A stretch of 64,000 bases of DNA from Virgibacillus_N oceani_A (GTDB lineage Bacteria > Bacillota > Bacilli > Bacillales > Amphibacillaceae), in assembly GCA_041521345.1 (NCBI GenBank), contig JBGOHB010000001.1. One strand, written 5' to 3'. Below, in pieces: positions 25,871 to 35,584 of the stretch. Under the pieces are notes generated by a model. That model had not been told where the DNA came from. It saw only the letters and a list, made by a program, of their open reading frames with translations, and did no database searches. How positions within the stretch are numbered: position 1 is the first letter of the stretch; the number at the start of each line of letters is the position of its first letter. A program made the position numbers and the translations under genes.

Positions 25871-26845
25871 TCAACTGATATTCGCAAGTTCAGCCTGTTT
25901 CCGCATTCGCCGTTTTTTCTCCCTGTGCGAATGAATAATCCTTGGTGCTACTAATGCTCCAATTACAAGAATAGCTGTAATTAACCTCATGTCCCCTGTT
26001 TCAAGGAACTCAACACGGAGCGCCATCGTAACAACAATTCGGTAGATAATGGCTCCACCAATTACCGCGAGTGTTGCTCGGACAATTGTTTTTGTTCCAA
26101 ACAATGCCTCACCAATGATGACTGAAGCAAGACCGATAATGATTAACCCAATACCCATCCCTACATCGGCAAATCCGCCGTGCTGGGCGATCAAGGCACC
26201 AGCTAATGCTACAAGCCCATTCGAAATGCCAACGCCAAAAATAATTAATGTATCGGTGTTAGCAGAAAGACTGCGAATCATTCGTTTATTGTCTCCCGTT
26301 GCTCTCAATGCAAGACCAACCTCTGTCTTTAAATAATAATCAATCAGCAGCTTAATACAGAGCGTCACTACAATCATAACAACCAAAATAGCCCATGTAC
26401 GGGGAAGGTTTTCCATTCCCAGTGATGCCAGTATCCCGTTCAGCAGTGAATCAATCCCAGTCATTGCCCAAATGGAATCCATATTATCAAAAACAGTAGA
26501 TTCACTTAATAGCGGCAATGTAGGCTGACCCATGATCCGTAAATTGATCGAATATAAAGCAATCATCATGAGAATCCCTGATAAAAGGGGATTAATTTTC
26601 CCTTTTGTATGCAGCAATCCTGTAATACAACCAGCCAAAAAGCCGGCAACTATCGCCATTAAAGTTGCTACAATAGGTGATACACCGTTTATAATGGAGA
26701 TCGCTGCTACAGCGGCACCTGTTACAAAGCTGCCATCAACCGTTAAATCCGGAAAATCCAGAATACGAAAAGTTAAATATACACCTAATGCCATAATTGC
26801 ATAAATAATACCTGATTCAAATGCACCAAACAATGAAATAAGCAT
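25871..26845 (-). CDS. ABC transporter permease (branched-chain/TrpY-like)
   Basis: A 324-residue membrane protein with 8-9 hydrophobic segments and the LivH/XylH-like blocks GIIYAIMALGVYLTFRILDF and LTVDGSF near the start. FPDLTVDGSF is characteristic of permeases paired with PF04392 binding proteins. ATG 26845 follows AAAGGGGG. Confidence 0.86.
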   Translation of the reverse strand: MLISLFGAFESGIIYAIMALGVYLTFRILDFPDLTVDGSFVTGAAVAAISIINGVSPIVATLMAIVAGFLAGCITGLLHTKGKINPLLSGILMMIALYSINLRIMGQPTLPLLSESTVFDNMDSIWAMTGIDSLLNGILASLGMENLPRTWAILVVMIVVTLCIKLLIDYYLKTEVGLALRATGDNKRMIRSLSANTDTLIIFGVGISNGLVALAGALIAQHGGFADVGMGIGLIIIGLASVIIGEALFGTKTIVRATLAVIGGAIIYRIVVTMALRVEFLETGDMRLITAILVIGALVAPRIIHSHREKKRRMRKQAELANIS

Positions 26846-26940
26846 GTGATCCCCCTTTCTGGCCAGTTAATAATGAGGCAAGCTTTCGCAGCCTGCCCCA
26901 TACGCAGAGAGCTTTTATGAACATCTTTTTATATCTTATA

Positions 26941-27939
26941 TTAGTCCATCTCGACAAATTCCGCTAAATCATCCCATTCGTCATTCCACTCAACACCCTG
27001 ATTTTCGGCAGCTTCCTTATTAATAAACAACTGGATATCTTCCGGATTTTCAACAAGAAAATCTTTGGTTGTTTTCTCCCCTGTTAAAATTTCTGCAGCC
27101 ATTTCGCCGGAACGATAACCAATGGAATGATAATCTATCCCGAATGTGGCAAACCCACCTCTTGCAAGGGAATCAGGTTCTCCGACAACGAGTGGAATCC
27201 CCTGGCTTTCAGCAACACCCACAACACTTTCCAGTGCAGAAACGACGGTATTATCCGTTACGATAAAAAACACATCAGCTTCACCTACTAAGGATTCAGT
27301 TGCTTGCTGTACCTCAGCTGAGTTAGCTACCGTCCGTTCTGATATGCTTAAGCTTGTTCCCTCTGCCGCTTCTTGTACAGCATTTACTTGTACCACAGAG
27401 TTCTGTTCCCCTGCATTATAAATCAATCCGACATTTGCACCCTCAAAATACGTATCCACAAACTCCACTGTTTGTGCTATTGATTCAGGGTGCAAATCAA
27501 GCACGCCAGTAATGTTTTCGCCTGCTTCATCCATAGAATCAACTAGACCGGCCTCCACTGCATCTGTAACAGAAGTAAAAACTATCGGAATATCATTTGT
27601 TTGCTGCAGGGCCCCTAATGCACTTGGCGTTGAATTAGCAAAAATTAAATCCACATTATCCGCGACAAAATTTCCTGCAATTGGTCCGACATTATTTTGG
27701 TCACCCTGCGCACTTTGGAAATCATATTCCACATCTAAACCTGCATCCCCTAGTGCTGCCTGAAATCCATCATACGCCTCATCCAATGAGGGGTGCTCAA
27801 CAATTTGTGTTGCACCAATTGTATATGTTTCACTTTCGGCACCTGTATCATCTGACGCTTCTCCTGAACTATCATCTGTGCCACAGGCAGCCAGCGTAAT
27901 TAAACCAATAAATAAGAAAGAATATAAGACTTTCTTCAT
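26941..27939 (-). CDS. ABC transporter substrate-binding lipoprotein (PF04392/TrpX-like)
   Basis: A 332-residue lipoprotein: signal peptide with lipobox LAAC at residues 16-19, then an acidic linker and a two-lobed binding domain starting TYTIGATQIVEHPSLDEAYDG. Text such as LIFANSTPSALGALQQT and IPIVFTSVTDAVEAGLV is typical of the family, some of which bind tryptophan or tyrosine. The ligand is not certain here. First gene of the operon; ATG 27939 follows GGGAGGAAG. I looked for a T-box upstream and saw none. Confidence 0.85.
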   Translation of the reverse strand: MKKVLYSFLFIGLITLAACGTDDSSGEASDDTGAESETYTIGATQIVEHPSLDEAYDGFQAALGDAGLDVEYDFQSAQGDQNNVGPIAGNFVADNVDLIFANSTPSALGALQQTNDIPIVFTSVTDAVEAGLVDSMDEAGENITGVLDLHPESIAQTVEFVDTYFEGANVGLIYNAGEQNSVVQVNAVQEAAEGTSLSISERTVANSAEVQQATESLVGEADVFFIVTDNTVVSALESVVGVAESQGIPLVVGEPDSLARGGFATFGIDYHSIGYRSGEMAAEILTGEKTTKDFLVENPEDIQLFINKEAAENQGVEWNDEWDDLAEFVEMD

Positions 27940-28490
27940 GACTCTTCCTCCCAGTGATCATTTTATAAATAAATTTCGTATAATTATACCAAATAACACC
28001 TGGAACATACAACTTCTATTTTTAATTTTTAGGATTATATTTTATATTTTTGCAAACTAATATATTGTTTCTTCTTTACATAACACCATGCTTGATCCAT
28101 TTAATATTAGATAACGATCTTTAGTGTATTAACATGCAATTAATAAGTTCTAGCCAAAAGGACCCAGTGCAGATTTTTTATTGAGCAATACGCCCTAAAG
28201 AAAAAAACACATTGCAATATACTATTAATTTGGATACAAGAATGTTACAACGCTGCATTCACTACAATTCATATTCATGCAATTTGTTAGTTACTTGACT
28301 ATAAGCTGCGAGAAGACCATCTGATTAATTAGTATTTTAAGTGAATTGTTTTGATTAGTTCCTAATTAATCGTGAGGAACGCCAATTCATCCGCAGAATC
28401 ACAAATCCCATTACTCAGAACTTCCCTTTAAGCACTTTTTACCGCCCAATTCATATTGTAATTACATACACCTATAAGGAGGAAAACCAA
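27940..28490. other. Divergent intergenic region, no element recognised
   Basis: About 550 bp of AT-rich sequence. It must carry promoters for the ABC operon (minus) and the amidase pair (plus). No T-box core, riboswitch or repeat is seen; the only clear site is AAGGAGG before ATG 28491. Confidence 0.5.
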
Positions 28491-28676
28491 ATGAATAACG
28501 AAAATTTTATTAGAGAAAATTTATATATTCAAAAGTTACCTGTCTCTGAATTCGAGCTCCCCTTTATTTGCAGATTACTTTATAACATCAATCAGGCTGG
28601 GAATGCGCTTCATGCATTTCCTGATTTAAATCTGGAAACTTCAATTACCATTGTAGATAAGGAGCTGATGCAATGA
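28491..28676 (+). CDS. Small protein, possible AtzG/GatC-like partner of the amidase
   Basis: A 61-residue protein with a strong ribosome site (AAGGAGGAAAACCAA) that overlaps the amidase start by 4 bp, so the two are translationally coupled. The sequence has a helical core (ICRLLYNINQAGNALHAFPDL) resembling small GatC-like or AtzG-like subunits that bind amidase-signature enzymes. The assignment rests on size, coupling and this weak pattern; no motif proves it. Confidence 0.6.
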   Translation: MNNENFIRENLYIQKLPVSEFELPFICRLLYNINQAGNALHAFPDLNLETSITIVDKELMQ

Positions 28677-30058
28677 CAGAACTAGCTTTTTCAACAGCTG
28701 CAGAGCTTGCACCACTTATTGAATCAAGACAGCTCTCCCCCGTTGAATTGACAGAACAAATCTTAAACCGGATTCATCACATTGATCCAACAATTAAATC
28801 CTATATAACTCCCCTGCCCGAAATTGCTATGAGGGATGCAAGAGAAGCGGAAAGGGAGATCATGCAAGGCTTTTATCGAGGACCAATGCATGGAATTCCT
28901 GTTGGTATTAAGGATAATTTTTATACAAGAGGCATTCGAACGACTGTGGGCTCGAAACTTTTTGCTGATTTTATCCCTGACCAAACTGCTACATCTGCAA
29001 AAAAATTGCTGGATGCAGGGGGAATTATGCTGGGAAAGCTGAACATGCATGAACTTGCAGCAGGTTCCACCGGCACCAACCCATATTTCGGTACTCAAAA
29101 AAACCCATGGAATATTAATTATGCACCGGGTGGTTCAAGTGGTGGCAGCAGTGCCGCTTTAGCAGCGGGACTCGCAACACTGGCAACCGGGACAGATACA
29201 TTTGGGTCGATTCGCTTGCCGGCAGCCATGTGCGGTATTTACGGATTAAAAGTAACTTACGGACTAGTTAGTACAGAAGGCCTTTTCCCAACAGCTCCAT
29301 CTTTGGACACGGCAGGTCCGATGGCAAGATCGGTCCCAGATTTGGCTCTCATGCTTCAATATATGGCAGGTTATGATCCCAATGATCCCACTAGCATGAA
29401 AGTGCCCATTCCAAATTACATGGAGGATTTAAATAAGGGAATAAGCGGATTAAAAATCGGTATACCGACTTATTATATGAAAGGATTAGACCCGGATGTT
29501 GAAATACTTTTTAATAATGCTATGGAAACGTTAAGAGGGCTAGGTGCCGAGATCAGAGAAATAGAAATACCCGCGTTGTCCATGTCCACTTTTTCAGGAT
29601 ATACCATTGTTACCGGGGAGGCAGCCAACACCCATTATGAATGGATGCAGACGTGTCCTGAGGATTATTCTGCGGATATTCATTCTTTCTTTCTCACTGG
29701 CACTTTGACAAATCAACCGGAATACGTCAGAGCACAGCAGGCCCGAAGAAAAATGAAAGAAGCATTTGATAAAGCATTTCAAGGTGTTGATATTATGCTC
29801 GGCCCGACTATACCTATAACAACCCCGGCGTACGCTGAAAATTGGGTGGACCAAAATTTAGATGTGATCAATCGCTGTCTGCCATTCACCGTCCCAATCA
29901 ATTTAACAGGCGTACCAAGCTTATCCGTCCCAATTGGCCTTGATTCCAATGGACTTCCTGTCGGCATGCAATTTATTGGAAACCATCTCTCCGAAAAATT
30001 GTTGCTGCAAGTGGGAAATGAATGGGAGAAAACAAATCCATTAAGTTTTGGACTTTGA
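28673..30058 (+). CDS. Amidase-signature hydrolase
   Basis: A 461-residue amidase. The Ser-cisSer-Lys triad is visible: Lys in GIKDNF, cis-Ser in GGSSGGSSAAL and the nucleophile in TDTFGSIRLPAAMCG. Family members nearly always have TDTGGSIR; Phe replaces the first Gly beside the nucleophile, which may alter the oxyanion hole. It hydrolyses an amide (Asn/Gln-tRNA amidation is unlikely because gatB is absent). AAGGAG precedes ATG 28673. Confidence 0.88.
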   Translation: MTELAFSTAAELAPLIESRQLSPVELTEQILNRIHHIDPTIKSYITPLPEIAMRDAREAEREIMQGFYRGPMHGIPVGIKDNFYTRGIRTTVGSKLFADFIPDQTATSAKKLLDAGGIMLGKLNMHELAAGSTGTNPYFGTQKNPWNINYAPGGSSGGSSAALAAGLATLATGTDTFGSIRLPAAMCGIYGLKVTYGLVSTEGLFPTAPSLDTAGPMARSVPDLALMLQYMAGYDPNDPTSMKVPIPNYMEDLNKGISGLKIGIPTYYMKGLDPDVEILFNNAMETLRGLGAEIREIEIPALSMSTFSGYTIVTGEAANTHYEWMQTCPEDYSADIHSFFLTGTLTNQPEYVRAQQARRKMKEAFDKAFQGVDIMLGPTIPITTPAYAENWVDQNLDVINRCLPFTVPINLTGVPSLSVPIGLDSNGLPVGMQFIGNHLSEKLLLQVGNEWEKTNPLSFGL

Positions 30059-30163
30059 GGGGAGGAAGGGGTTGAGCACTGTCACTTCTTATATATATGT
30101 ATGTTAGCGTGATCTCCAACATACCCTATAAAGGAAGTTTAAATTTAAAGGATAGGTGATTAC

Positions 30164-32221
30164 ATGGATGAGCAGTCATCAAGAAACAAAAATCCTGTAA
30201 GCGGAAACAGCAAACAAGAACAGCTGGATAAGTACCGTATACAAAACACCGGGAAACCAATGACCACAAATGAAGGGAGGAAAGTATCCAATGATTCGGA
30301 AATTTTAAAAGCAGGGGTACGCGGACCTTCATTACATGAGGATTATCATTATTTTGAAAAAATGACGCACTTTGTAAAGGAAGAGGCACCAGAAAGAGTA
30401 GTTCACGCAAGAGGTTACAGTGCTCATGGAGAGTTTGAATGCTATCAGTCCATGAGGCAATTCACAAAGGCCGGGTTTTTACAGGAACCTAGAAAAAAAA
30501 CTCCTTTAACTGTACGATTTTCTACTGTTCAAGGGGCTAAAGGGTCTTATGACACTGCGAGAGATTTACGGTGTAAGGGCGTAAAGTTTTATACAGAAGA
30601 GGGAAATTACGATCTGACAACGATTGCCATGCCTGTTTTAATTAATCAAGACCCGATGAAGTTTCCAGATGCAATGCATGCGTACCAATCCAAGCAGGAT
30701 GATGATATACCAACAGCTTCCGGTGCACATGATCACTTTTGGGATTATGTAGCCAATAATCCAGAAGCACTTCATATGGTGGAATGGATTATGTCGGGTC
30801 GGGGTATTATAAGAAGCTATCGAATGATGGAATCCTGGTCAATTAATACTTATTTGTTTGTCAACGAACAAGGGGAAGCAACCTTTGTAAGGTTTGTATG
30901 GAAGCCTGTCCTTGGTGTTCATTCCCTGCTTCAAGATGAGGCGCTAACAATTGGCGGACTTGATCCGGACTTCCACCGGAGAGATTTACGGGAAGCAATT
31001 AACAAGGGTGCTTATCCTGAATATGAATTAGGTGTTCAGCTGATCCCGCTGGAGGATGAATTCAAATACGACTTTGATGTACTTGACCCTGCAAAGTTTT
31101 GGCCGGAAGAAATTGTTCCTGTTCAACTTATCGGGAAGATGACATTAAATAGAAACATTGACAATTACTTTACGGAATCAGAACAAGTCGCATTTAACCC
31201 TGCAAATGTTGTTCCGGGAATTGACTTTTCCAATGATCCTGTCCTGCAGGGTAGGTTGTTTGTTTATCAGAGCGCACAATACCATCGAATTGGAGTAAAT
31301 CATCAGGAATTACCAATCAATAAACCAATTTGTCCATTTCATAATAATACACGCCGAGGCCCTATGAGGTATCGAATTGATGTGGACCAGGTAAACTATC
31401 ATAAAAATTCATTAGCAAATAACACGCCGTACACGACACCTCCAGAAGCAGGCGGGTATGAACACTACCCGAAAAAAGTAGAAGGACACGTCATCCGCGG
31501 CCGAAGCGAATCATTCAATGATTTCTTTACGCAGCCAAGAATCTTTTGGAATAGTTTGAACCCTGTTGAAAAGCAGCAAACAATTAATGGGTTTAGTTAT
31601 CAGCTCGGAAAAGTGAAAAGTGAATCTGTACGCCGGCAAAATGTTAATTTGTTGGTTAATGTGGATCAGGAGTTGGCTTACATTGTCGCTGATAATATCG
31701 GTGTAGACCGTCCTAAAGGTTCCCATGTTCCGGTTTCAACAAGCTATCCTTCCCTTAGCCAGGCTAATACGCCCAAGTATGCATATACCCAAAAGGTCGG
31801 TGTACTGATAGGCAATGGTTTTGACAGCAATGAGGTAGCCAATCTACTGAATTTATTTCAGCAGAATGGTATCTTCTTTGTCATCATAAGTGAAACGCTT
31901 GGTACTGTCACAAGTGCGGATGGTACGAAATTTAAAGTAGATGAAACCTTTATGACGACAAGCCCCTATCTGGTTGACTCGCTCTATATTGTGGGAGGTA
32001 GTGCAAATAACCAAACTCAATTTAATCAAAATGTCGTTGATTTTGTAAGTAATGCCTATAAGCACTATAAGCCGATTGGTGTTGCTTCAAGCGGCCAGTC
32101 TTATATTAAAACATCCGACAAAAATAACTTAGCCGGAGTTGTATTTTCTAAAAACAATACTAATTTCGGGGAGGAGTTTGTAAAGGCAATCGCACAGCAA
32201 CGCTTTTGGAATAGAAAATAA
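30164..32221 (+). CDS. Divergent large-subunit (clade 2-like) catalase homolog
   Basis: A 685-residue protein with the whole clade 2 layout: catalase barrel (residues ~45-500) and a C-terminal DJ-1/GATase-like domain (~540-685). The distal His is in RVVHARG and the heme-ligand Tyr in RLFVYQ. The distal-site Asn, normally in LVGNNxPVFF, is missing: the text is LTTIAMPVLI. RFVWKP replaces KFHWKP, and MMESWSINTY replaces the usual MxGFGxHT. Peroxide turnover therefore cannot be assumed. ATG 30164 follows AGGTG. Confidence 0.85.
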   Translation: MDEQSSRNKNPVSGNSKQEQLDKYRIQNTGKPMTTNEGRKVSNDSEILKAGVRGPSLHEDYHYFEKMTHFVKEEAPERVVHARGYSAHGEFECYQSMRQFTKAGFLQEPRKKTPLTVRFSTVQGAKGSYDTARDLRCKGVKFYTEEGNYDLTTIAMPVLINQDPMKFPDAMHAYQSKQDDDIPTASGAHDHFWDYVANNPEALHMVEWIMSGRGIIRSYRMMESWSINTYLFVNEQGEATFVRFVWKPVLGVHSLLQDEALTIGGLDPDFHRRDLREAINKGAYPEYELGVQLIPLEDEFKYDFDVLDPAKFWPEEIVPVQLIGKMTLNRNIDNYFTESEQVAFNPANVVPGIDFSNDPVLQGRLFVYQSAQYHRIGVNHQELPINKPICPFHNNTRRGPMRYRIDVDQVNYHKNSLANNTPYTTPPEAGGYEHYPKKVEGHVIRGRSESFNDFFTQPRIFWNSLNPVEKQQTINGFSYQLGKVKSESVRRQNVNLLVNVDQELAYIVADNIGVDRPKGSHVPVSTSYPSLSQANTPKYAYTQKVGVLIGNGFDSNEVANLLNLFQQNGIFFVIISETLGTVTSADGTKFKVDETFMTTSPYLVDSLYIVGGSANNQTQFNQNVVDFVSNAYKHYKPIGVASSGQSYIKTSDKNNLAGVVFSKNNTNFGEEFVKAIAQQRFWNRK

Positions 32222-32225
32222 TTTT

Positions 32226-32273
32226 AGGGGTACCTGCCAATTGTCGAAAACTCGACAATTGGCAGGTACCCCT
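32226..32273. other. 22-bp perfect hairpin with 4-nt loop
   Basis: Arms run from AGGGGTACCTGCC to the mirrored GGCAGGTACCCCT, 22 bp paired without mismatch around AAAC. It lies between the convergent catalase and yugN genes. There is no T-run, so it is more like a REP or palindromic repeat than a terminator. Confidence 0.85.
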
Positions 32274-32280
32274 CTATAAC

Positions 32281-32688
32281 TCATAACCTATTCAATATAT
32301 CTCCAATTGCTTCTTCACCAAATTCCTCCCATTTGCTCTTATCACGGATATAGCCATCCTTATCAAGCGGTTTTTGGAATTGGTTGAAACCAGTTGCAGT
32401 GAGCAACGAATTCTCGTCCCTGTCCAGCCCTACATTGACAACATGTTTGATGACAAAGGGCTGTTGGAATTCGACCCAGGCATCTTTTCTGTCCAGTTCC
32501 CCTTCAAGTACTTGAAAAGGCATTCGAATATAATAGGTTTCTCCTTCTTCCCGGTGCATCACACCATCGAAAATTCCGCTATCATATTCCCAATTTCCCC
32601 CCATCGTAAAACCATGCTTTCTCAGTATTTTCTGGGCGTGACCAAAGGACATTTGCTTCCCTTCCATATCTGTATCCAAATGTAGCAT
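32281..32688 (-). CDS. yugN: YugN-like family protein
   Basis: A 135-residue protein resembling YugN of B. subtilis (PF08868): MEGKQMSFGHAQKILRKHGF, GGNWEYDSGIFDGVM, IRMPFQVLEGELDR and GFNQFQKPLDKDG match the family pattern. Function unknown. I prefer ATG 32688 (after AAGGAGCGAATTG) to the TTG one codon before it. Confidence 0.8.
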   Translation of the reverse strand: MLHLDTDMEGKQMSFGHAQKILRKHGFTMGGNWEYDSGIFDGVMHREEGETYYIRMPFQVLEGELDRKDAWVEFQQPFVIKHVVNVGLDRDENSLLTATGFNQFQKPLDKDGYIRDKSKWEEFGEEAIGDILNRL

Positions 32689-32750
32689 CAATTCGCTCCT
32701 TTAACCTTTTTCCCTAGTATGAACCATTATCTGGAATACATACATTTTTC

Positions 32751-33698
32751 TCAGTAAAAAAAGGGGTGCAACCATTGCAGCAAACTGTATAGTAATGGGA
32801 TTGTCACAACACATAGCAAGGTTGTAACCAGAACGCCAAATGATGCAAATGAGGCATCACCACCAAACTTTTGTGCGTAGATAGAGGTGGTGGAAGCACT
32901 CGGCATGGCAGCTGTTAACACGGCAATAATTATTAAAGGGTATGGCACAGGCAGAAAGAAAAAGATAAACAAAAATGACGGAATGATGAGTAATTTACAG
33001 CTTGCTGCAATCCAGATATAGATATTTCTACAGTATTGCTGAAAATCACGCCACCTGATATCTGCCAAAAGGCTGCCTATCAATATCATTGACAATGGGA
33101 TCGTCATTTGACCAACACTTTCAAGCGATTCTAACAACGGCCCAGGCCATTGAAATGGAAGAAACAGCATGCCTAATCCAATCATGGTTGATAAAATACC
33201 AGGATTGAAAATTATCCCCTTCCAATTTACGCTTTTTTCATTCTTCGTAAAAAGGTAGATGCCGTATGTCCAAATTAAAATCAAGTAGCAGATGTTAAAA
33301 AATGTTAAGTAAATAATTCCTTGTTCTCCCATTAATATATAACTGATGGCAAACCCAATAAAACCCTGATTACCAAAAATGATTAAACTTTCATAGACAC
33401 TTTTTTGCTTTAAGGGCAATGCGGATTTACTCCTAAGCCATGCACCGGCAAAAACAGATATACCCAATATGAAAATGGACATGGTGACCAGCCAAGCAAA
33501 ATCTGTAAAAATATCAATAGAAAAAGGTGTATTAAGTGAATATAGAATCAATGCTGGCAAGGTAATGTAAAGCATCAGCTGTGTAATGATCTGATTGGCA
33601 TCGGAATTAAATATTTTCATTCTTCGGGTTACAAAGCCAATCAGGGCCATGATATAAAGGGGAACCATCGCTAATAAAAATGCACTGGTCGAAAGCAA
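32751..33698 (-). CDS. AEC (auxin efflux carrier) family transporter
   Basis: A 315-residue membrane protein of about ten helices with the AEC pattern: PLYIMALIGFVTRRMKIF at the start, NQGFIGFAISYILMGEQG in the middle and AAMPSASTTSIYAQKFGGD near the end. Members export or import dicarboxylates or auxin-like acids; the substrate here is unknown. Start TTG 33698 after AAAGGAGAGAAGG. Confidence 0.85.
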   Translation of the reverse strand: MLSTSAFLLAMVPLYIMALIGFVTRRMKIFNSDANQIITQLMLYITLPALILYSLNTPFSIDIFTDFAWLVTMSIFILGISVFAGAWLRSKSALPLKQKSVYESLIIFGNQGFIGFAISYILMGEQGIIYLTFFNICYLILIWTYGIYLFTKNEKSVNWKGIIFNPGILSTMIGLGMLFLPFQWPGPLLESLESVGQMTIPLSMILIGSLLADIRWRDFQQYCRNIYIWIAASCKLLIIPSFLFIFFFLPVPYPLIIIAVLTAAMPSASTTSIYAQKFGGDASFASFGVLVTTLLCVVTIPLLYSLLQWLHPFFY

Positions 33699-33768
33699 CA
33701 GCCTTCTCTCCTTTCTGTCATGCTTTAGCGTATGAATCGAAAGGAGAGAAGGTACTGTATTTGTAGTT

Positions 33769-34797
33769 TTAAGTAAAATATTCTATTTTAGCATCAGGGA
33801 AAAAGCGTCTTACATAGCCGCCTATCGTATCTTTGATTGCTTCCTGCTGTTCATCCTGGTATACATACTTGTATATCCCATACCGTCCCCATTTCGTTTT
33901 CCTTTTGGACTCATCCAATTCCAGCTTCGTCATCGGATAATTTTCCTGAATCACCCGTTTAGCAGGTTTTGTAAAGCGGTGCTGTATCATTTCGAAAGTC
34001 AAGTCCTTCCTCGCAAATGCTGGTAAGGATGCCTCAAGCTTTTCGAACATCTCCAAATACCCTTCTTCCCAACCGTCATGAAGATAAATGGGAGCAACAA
34101 TAAACCCCAATGGATATCCGGCTTCAGCGACTTTGACCGCTGCCTCTACACGCTCATGCAATCTCGAGGTCCCCGGTTCAAAGTACTTGATGATGTAATC
34201 GTCATTTATACTAAAACGAAAACGTGTTTTGCCACGATGTTCTGCATCCAGCAAATGGTCGACATGGGCAAACTTCGTAACGAATCGGAGCTTGCCATGC
34301 TTAGATTCACCAAAAAATTCAATTGCCTGCTTTAAATGATGCGTTAAATGGTCTACACCAACAATGTCAGAAGTGCATGATGCTTCAAACCTGGTATGTT
34401 CCGGCATCCGTTCCTCCATATAGCTTTGTGCAGCGTCAAAAATTTCATCGACATTTACATAAGTACGTATATAAGGTTTACTGCCCATGGTGGTTTGTAA
34501 ATAGCAATAATGACAATGACCCATACAGCCGGTAGCTAGTGGAATAGCATATTCCGCAGAAGGCTTGGACGTATCGAATTTCAATGTTTTGCGCACACCA
34601 ACAACGAGCGTAGACTTAGCAATACGATATTTTTGGAAATGATTTTCTCCCGGCAGGTTACGAATTTGATTATGGGAAGTTGTCTTGTGTATTTCTATCC
34701 CCATATCCTCAAATTTTGAAATCAGCTTCTTTCCATTTGGATATTCCAATGCCCGTTGTTCTACATAAACCAATTGAGGCACAAACGGTTTAACCAT
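33769..34797 (-). CDS. splB: Spore photoproduct lyase
   Basis: A 342-residue radical SAM enzyme that reverts the thymine dimer photoproduct of dormant spores during germination. The radical SAM cluster motif CMGHCHYC (C-x3-C-x2-C) and the catalytic Cys in FEASCTSDIVG are present, followed by KTRFRFSIND. Length equals B. subtilis SplB. I start at ATG 34797, matching that protein, rather than GTG 34809. It overlaps splA by 8 bp. Confidence 0.95.
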   Translation of the reverse strand: MVKPFVPQLVYVEQRALEYPNGKKLISKFEDMGIEIHKTTSHNQIRNLPGENHFQKYRIAKSTLVVGVRKTLKFDTSKPSAEYAIPLATGCMGHCHYCYLQTTMGSKPYIRTYVNVDEIFDAAQSYMEERMPEHTRFEASCTSDIVGVDHLTHHLKQAIEFFGESKHGKLRFVTKFAHVDHLLDAEHRGKTRFRFSINDDYIIKYFEPGTSRLHERVEAAVKVAEAGYPLGFIVAPIYLHDGWEEGYLEMFEKLEASLPAFARKDLTFEMIQHRFTKPAKRVIQENYPMTKLELDESKRKTKWGRYGIYKYVYQDEQQEAIKDTIGGYVRRFFPDAKIEYFT

Positions 34798-35044
34798 AGT
34801 AACTACCACCTACACTGCCAAATGCTTCCTGATAAGCCGTTTCTGCATCTTCTTCTGTTGTAAAAATGGCAAATTCATCCGTGAGAGGGTAGTAATTGTC
34901 ATGTGAGAAAAGGGCCAATTCATTAGGGTTTTCCGGATGCTGCACGATCGCTGCCTGTTGAACCTGTGCAACATCCTGTGCATGAGGATTTCGAATGATA
35001 ATGTATACGATTTCTCCCGGTGTATAGTTTTGTTCCATTTCCAT
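34790..35044 (-). CDS. splA: SplA, transcriptional regulator of the spl operon
   Basis: An 84-residue protein upstream of splB with the SplA pattern PGEIVYIIIRNPHAQDVA and a C-terminal LTDEFAIFTTEEDAETAY block. In B. subtilis it is a negative regulator of splAB related to TRAP. ATG 35044 follows AGGTG. No clear sigma-G promoter could be fixed upstream. Confidence 0.9.
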   Translation of the reverse strand: MEMEQNYTPGEIVYIIIRNPHAQDVAQVQQAAIVQHPENPNELALFSHDNYYPLTDEFAIFTTEEDAETAYQEAFGSVGGSYYG

Positions 35045-35197
35045 TATTTCACCTAATTTCTTTAATTTATTACACCTCTATTGTTCCTTAAAAACAGTAA
35101 ATTATGTTCGATAACAGGTATTAAAATATTGTTATAGTAAAAGCTAAAATGGAATCTTATCGAAAAAAGGTTCTTTAAAATGAATAATGGAGGTTAG

Positions 35198-35503
35198 ATG
35201 TCAATGGAAATTTTAAAAAGAATCGCCTTGGCTCTTGTCATCATTGGTGCTATTAACTGGGGACTCATCGGGTTGTTTCAATTCGATTTAGTTGCTACAT
35301 TATTTGGTGGTCAAGCCGCTGCGCTATCTAGAGTAGTATACACGCTTGTCGGCGTAAGCGGAATAATTTGCTTAGGGTTATTATTTGAACCTGTGGAAGA
35401 AGGGAATAGAGACAGATCGATGCGAAATGGCAGGGTAAATTACGGTACGGAATTTGGAGATGAAACTGATTTATCCAACGAGAATCGAGATAAACGTGAT
35501 TAG
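35198..35503 (+). CDS. DUF378 small membrane protein
   Basis: A 101-residue protein with two hydrophobic segments; RIALALVIIGAINWGLIGLF followed by FDLVATLFGG is the DUF378 (YuzA-like) pattern. The 35-residue tail is charged. Function unknown. GGAGG before it suits ATG 35198 (4 nt) or ATG 35204 (10 nt). Confidence 0.85.
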   Translation: MSMEILKRIALALVIIGAINWGLIGLFQFDLVATLFGGQAAALSRVVYTLVGVSGIICLGLLFEPVEEGNRDRSMRNGRVNYGTEFGDETDLSNENRDKRD

Positions 35504-35542
35504 CATCCAAATTAGCCTAAGTAAATAATAACTTTTATCCAT

Positions 35543-35584
35543 AACAAGAAGCCTGGAAATGACAGTGCTTCTTGTTTTCTTTTA
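35543..35584 (+). terminator. Terminator after the DUF378 gene
   Basis: AACAAGAAGC/GCTTCTTGTT stem of 10 bp followed by TTCTTTT. Confidence 0.8.

Noticed and set aside
27940..28490. T-box or tryptophan control upstream of the TrpX-like importer
   Set aside because: No T-box core sequence (AGGGTGGNACC-like) or terminator pair is visible on the minus strand.
35045..35197. Sigma-G promoter for splAB
   Set aside because: CATAATTT is present but no -35 at the right distance could be fixed, so it is not annotated.
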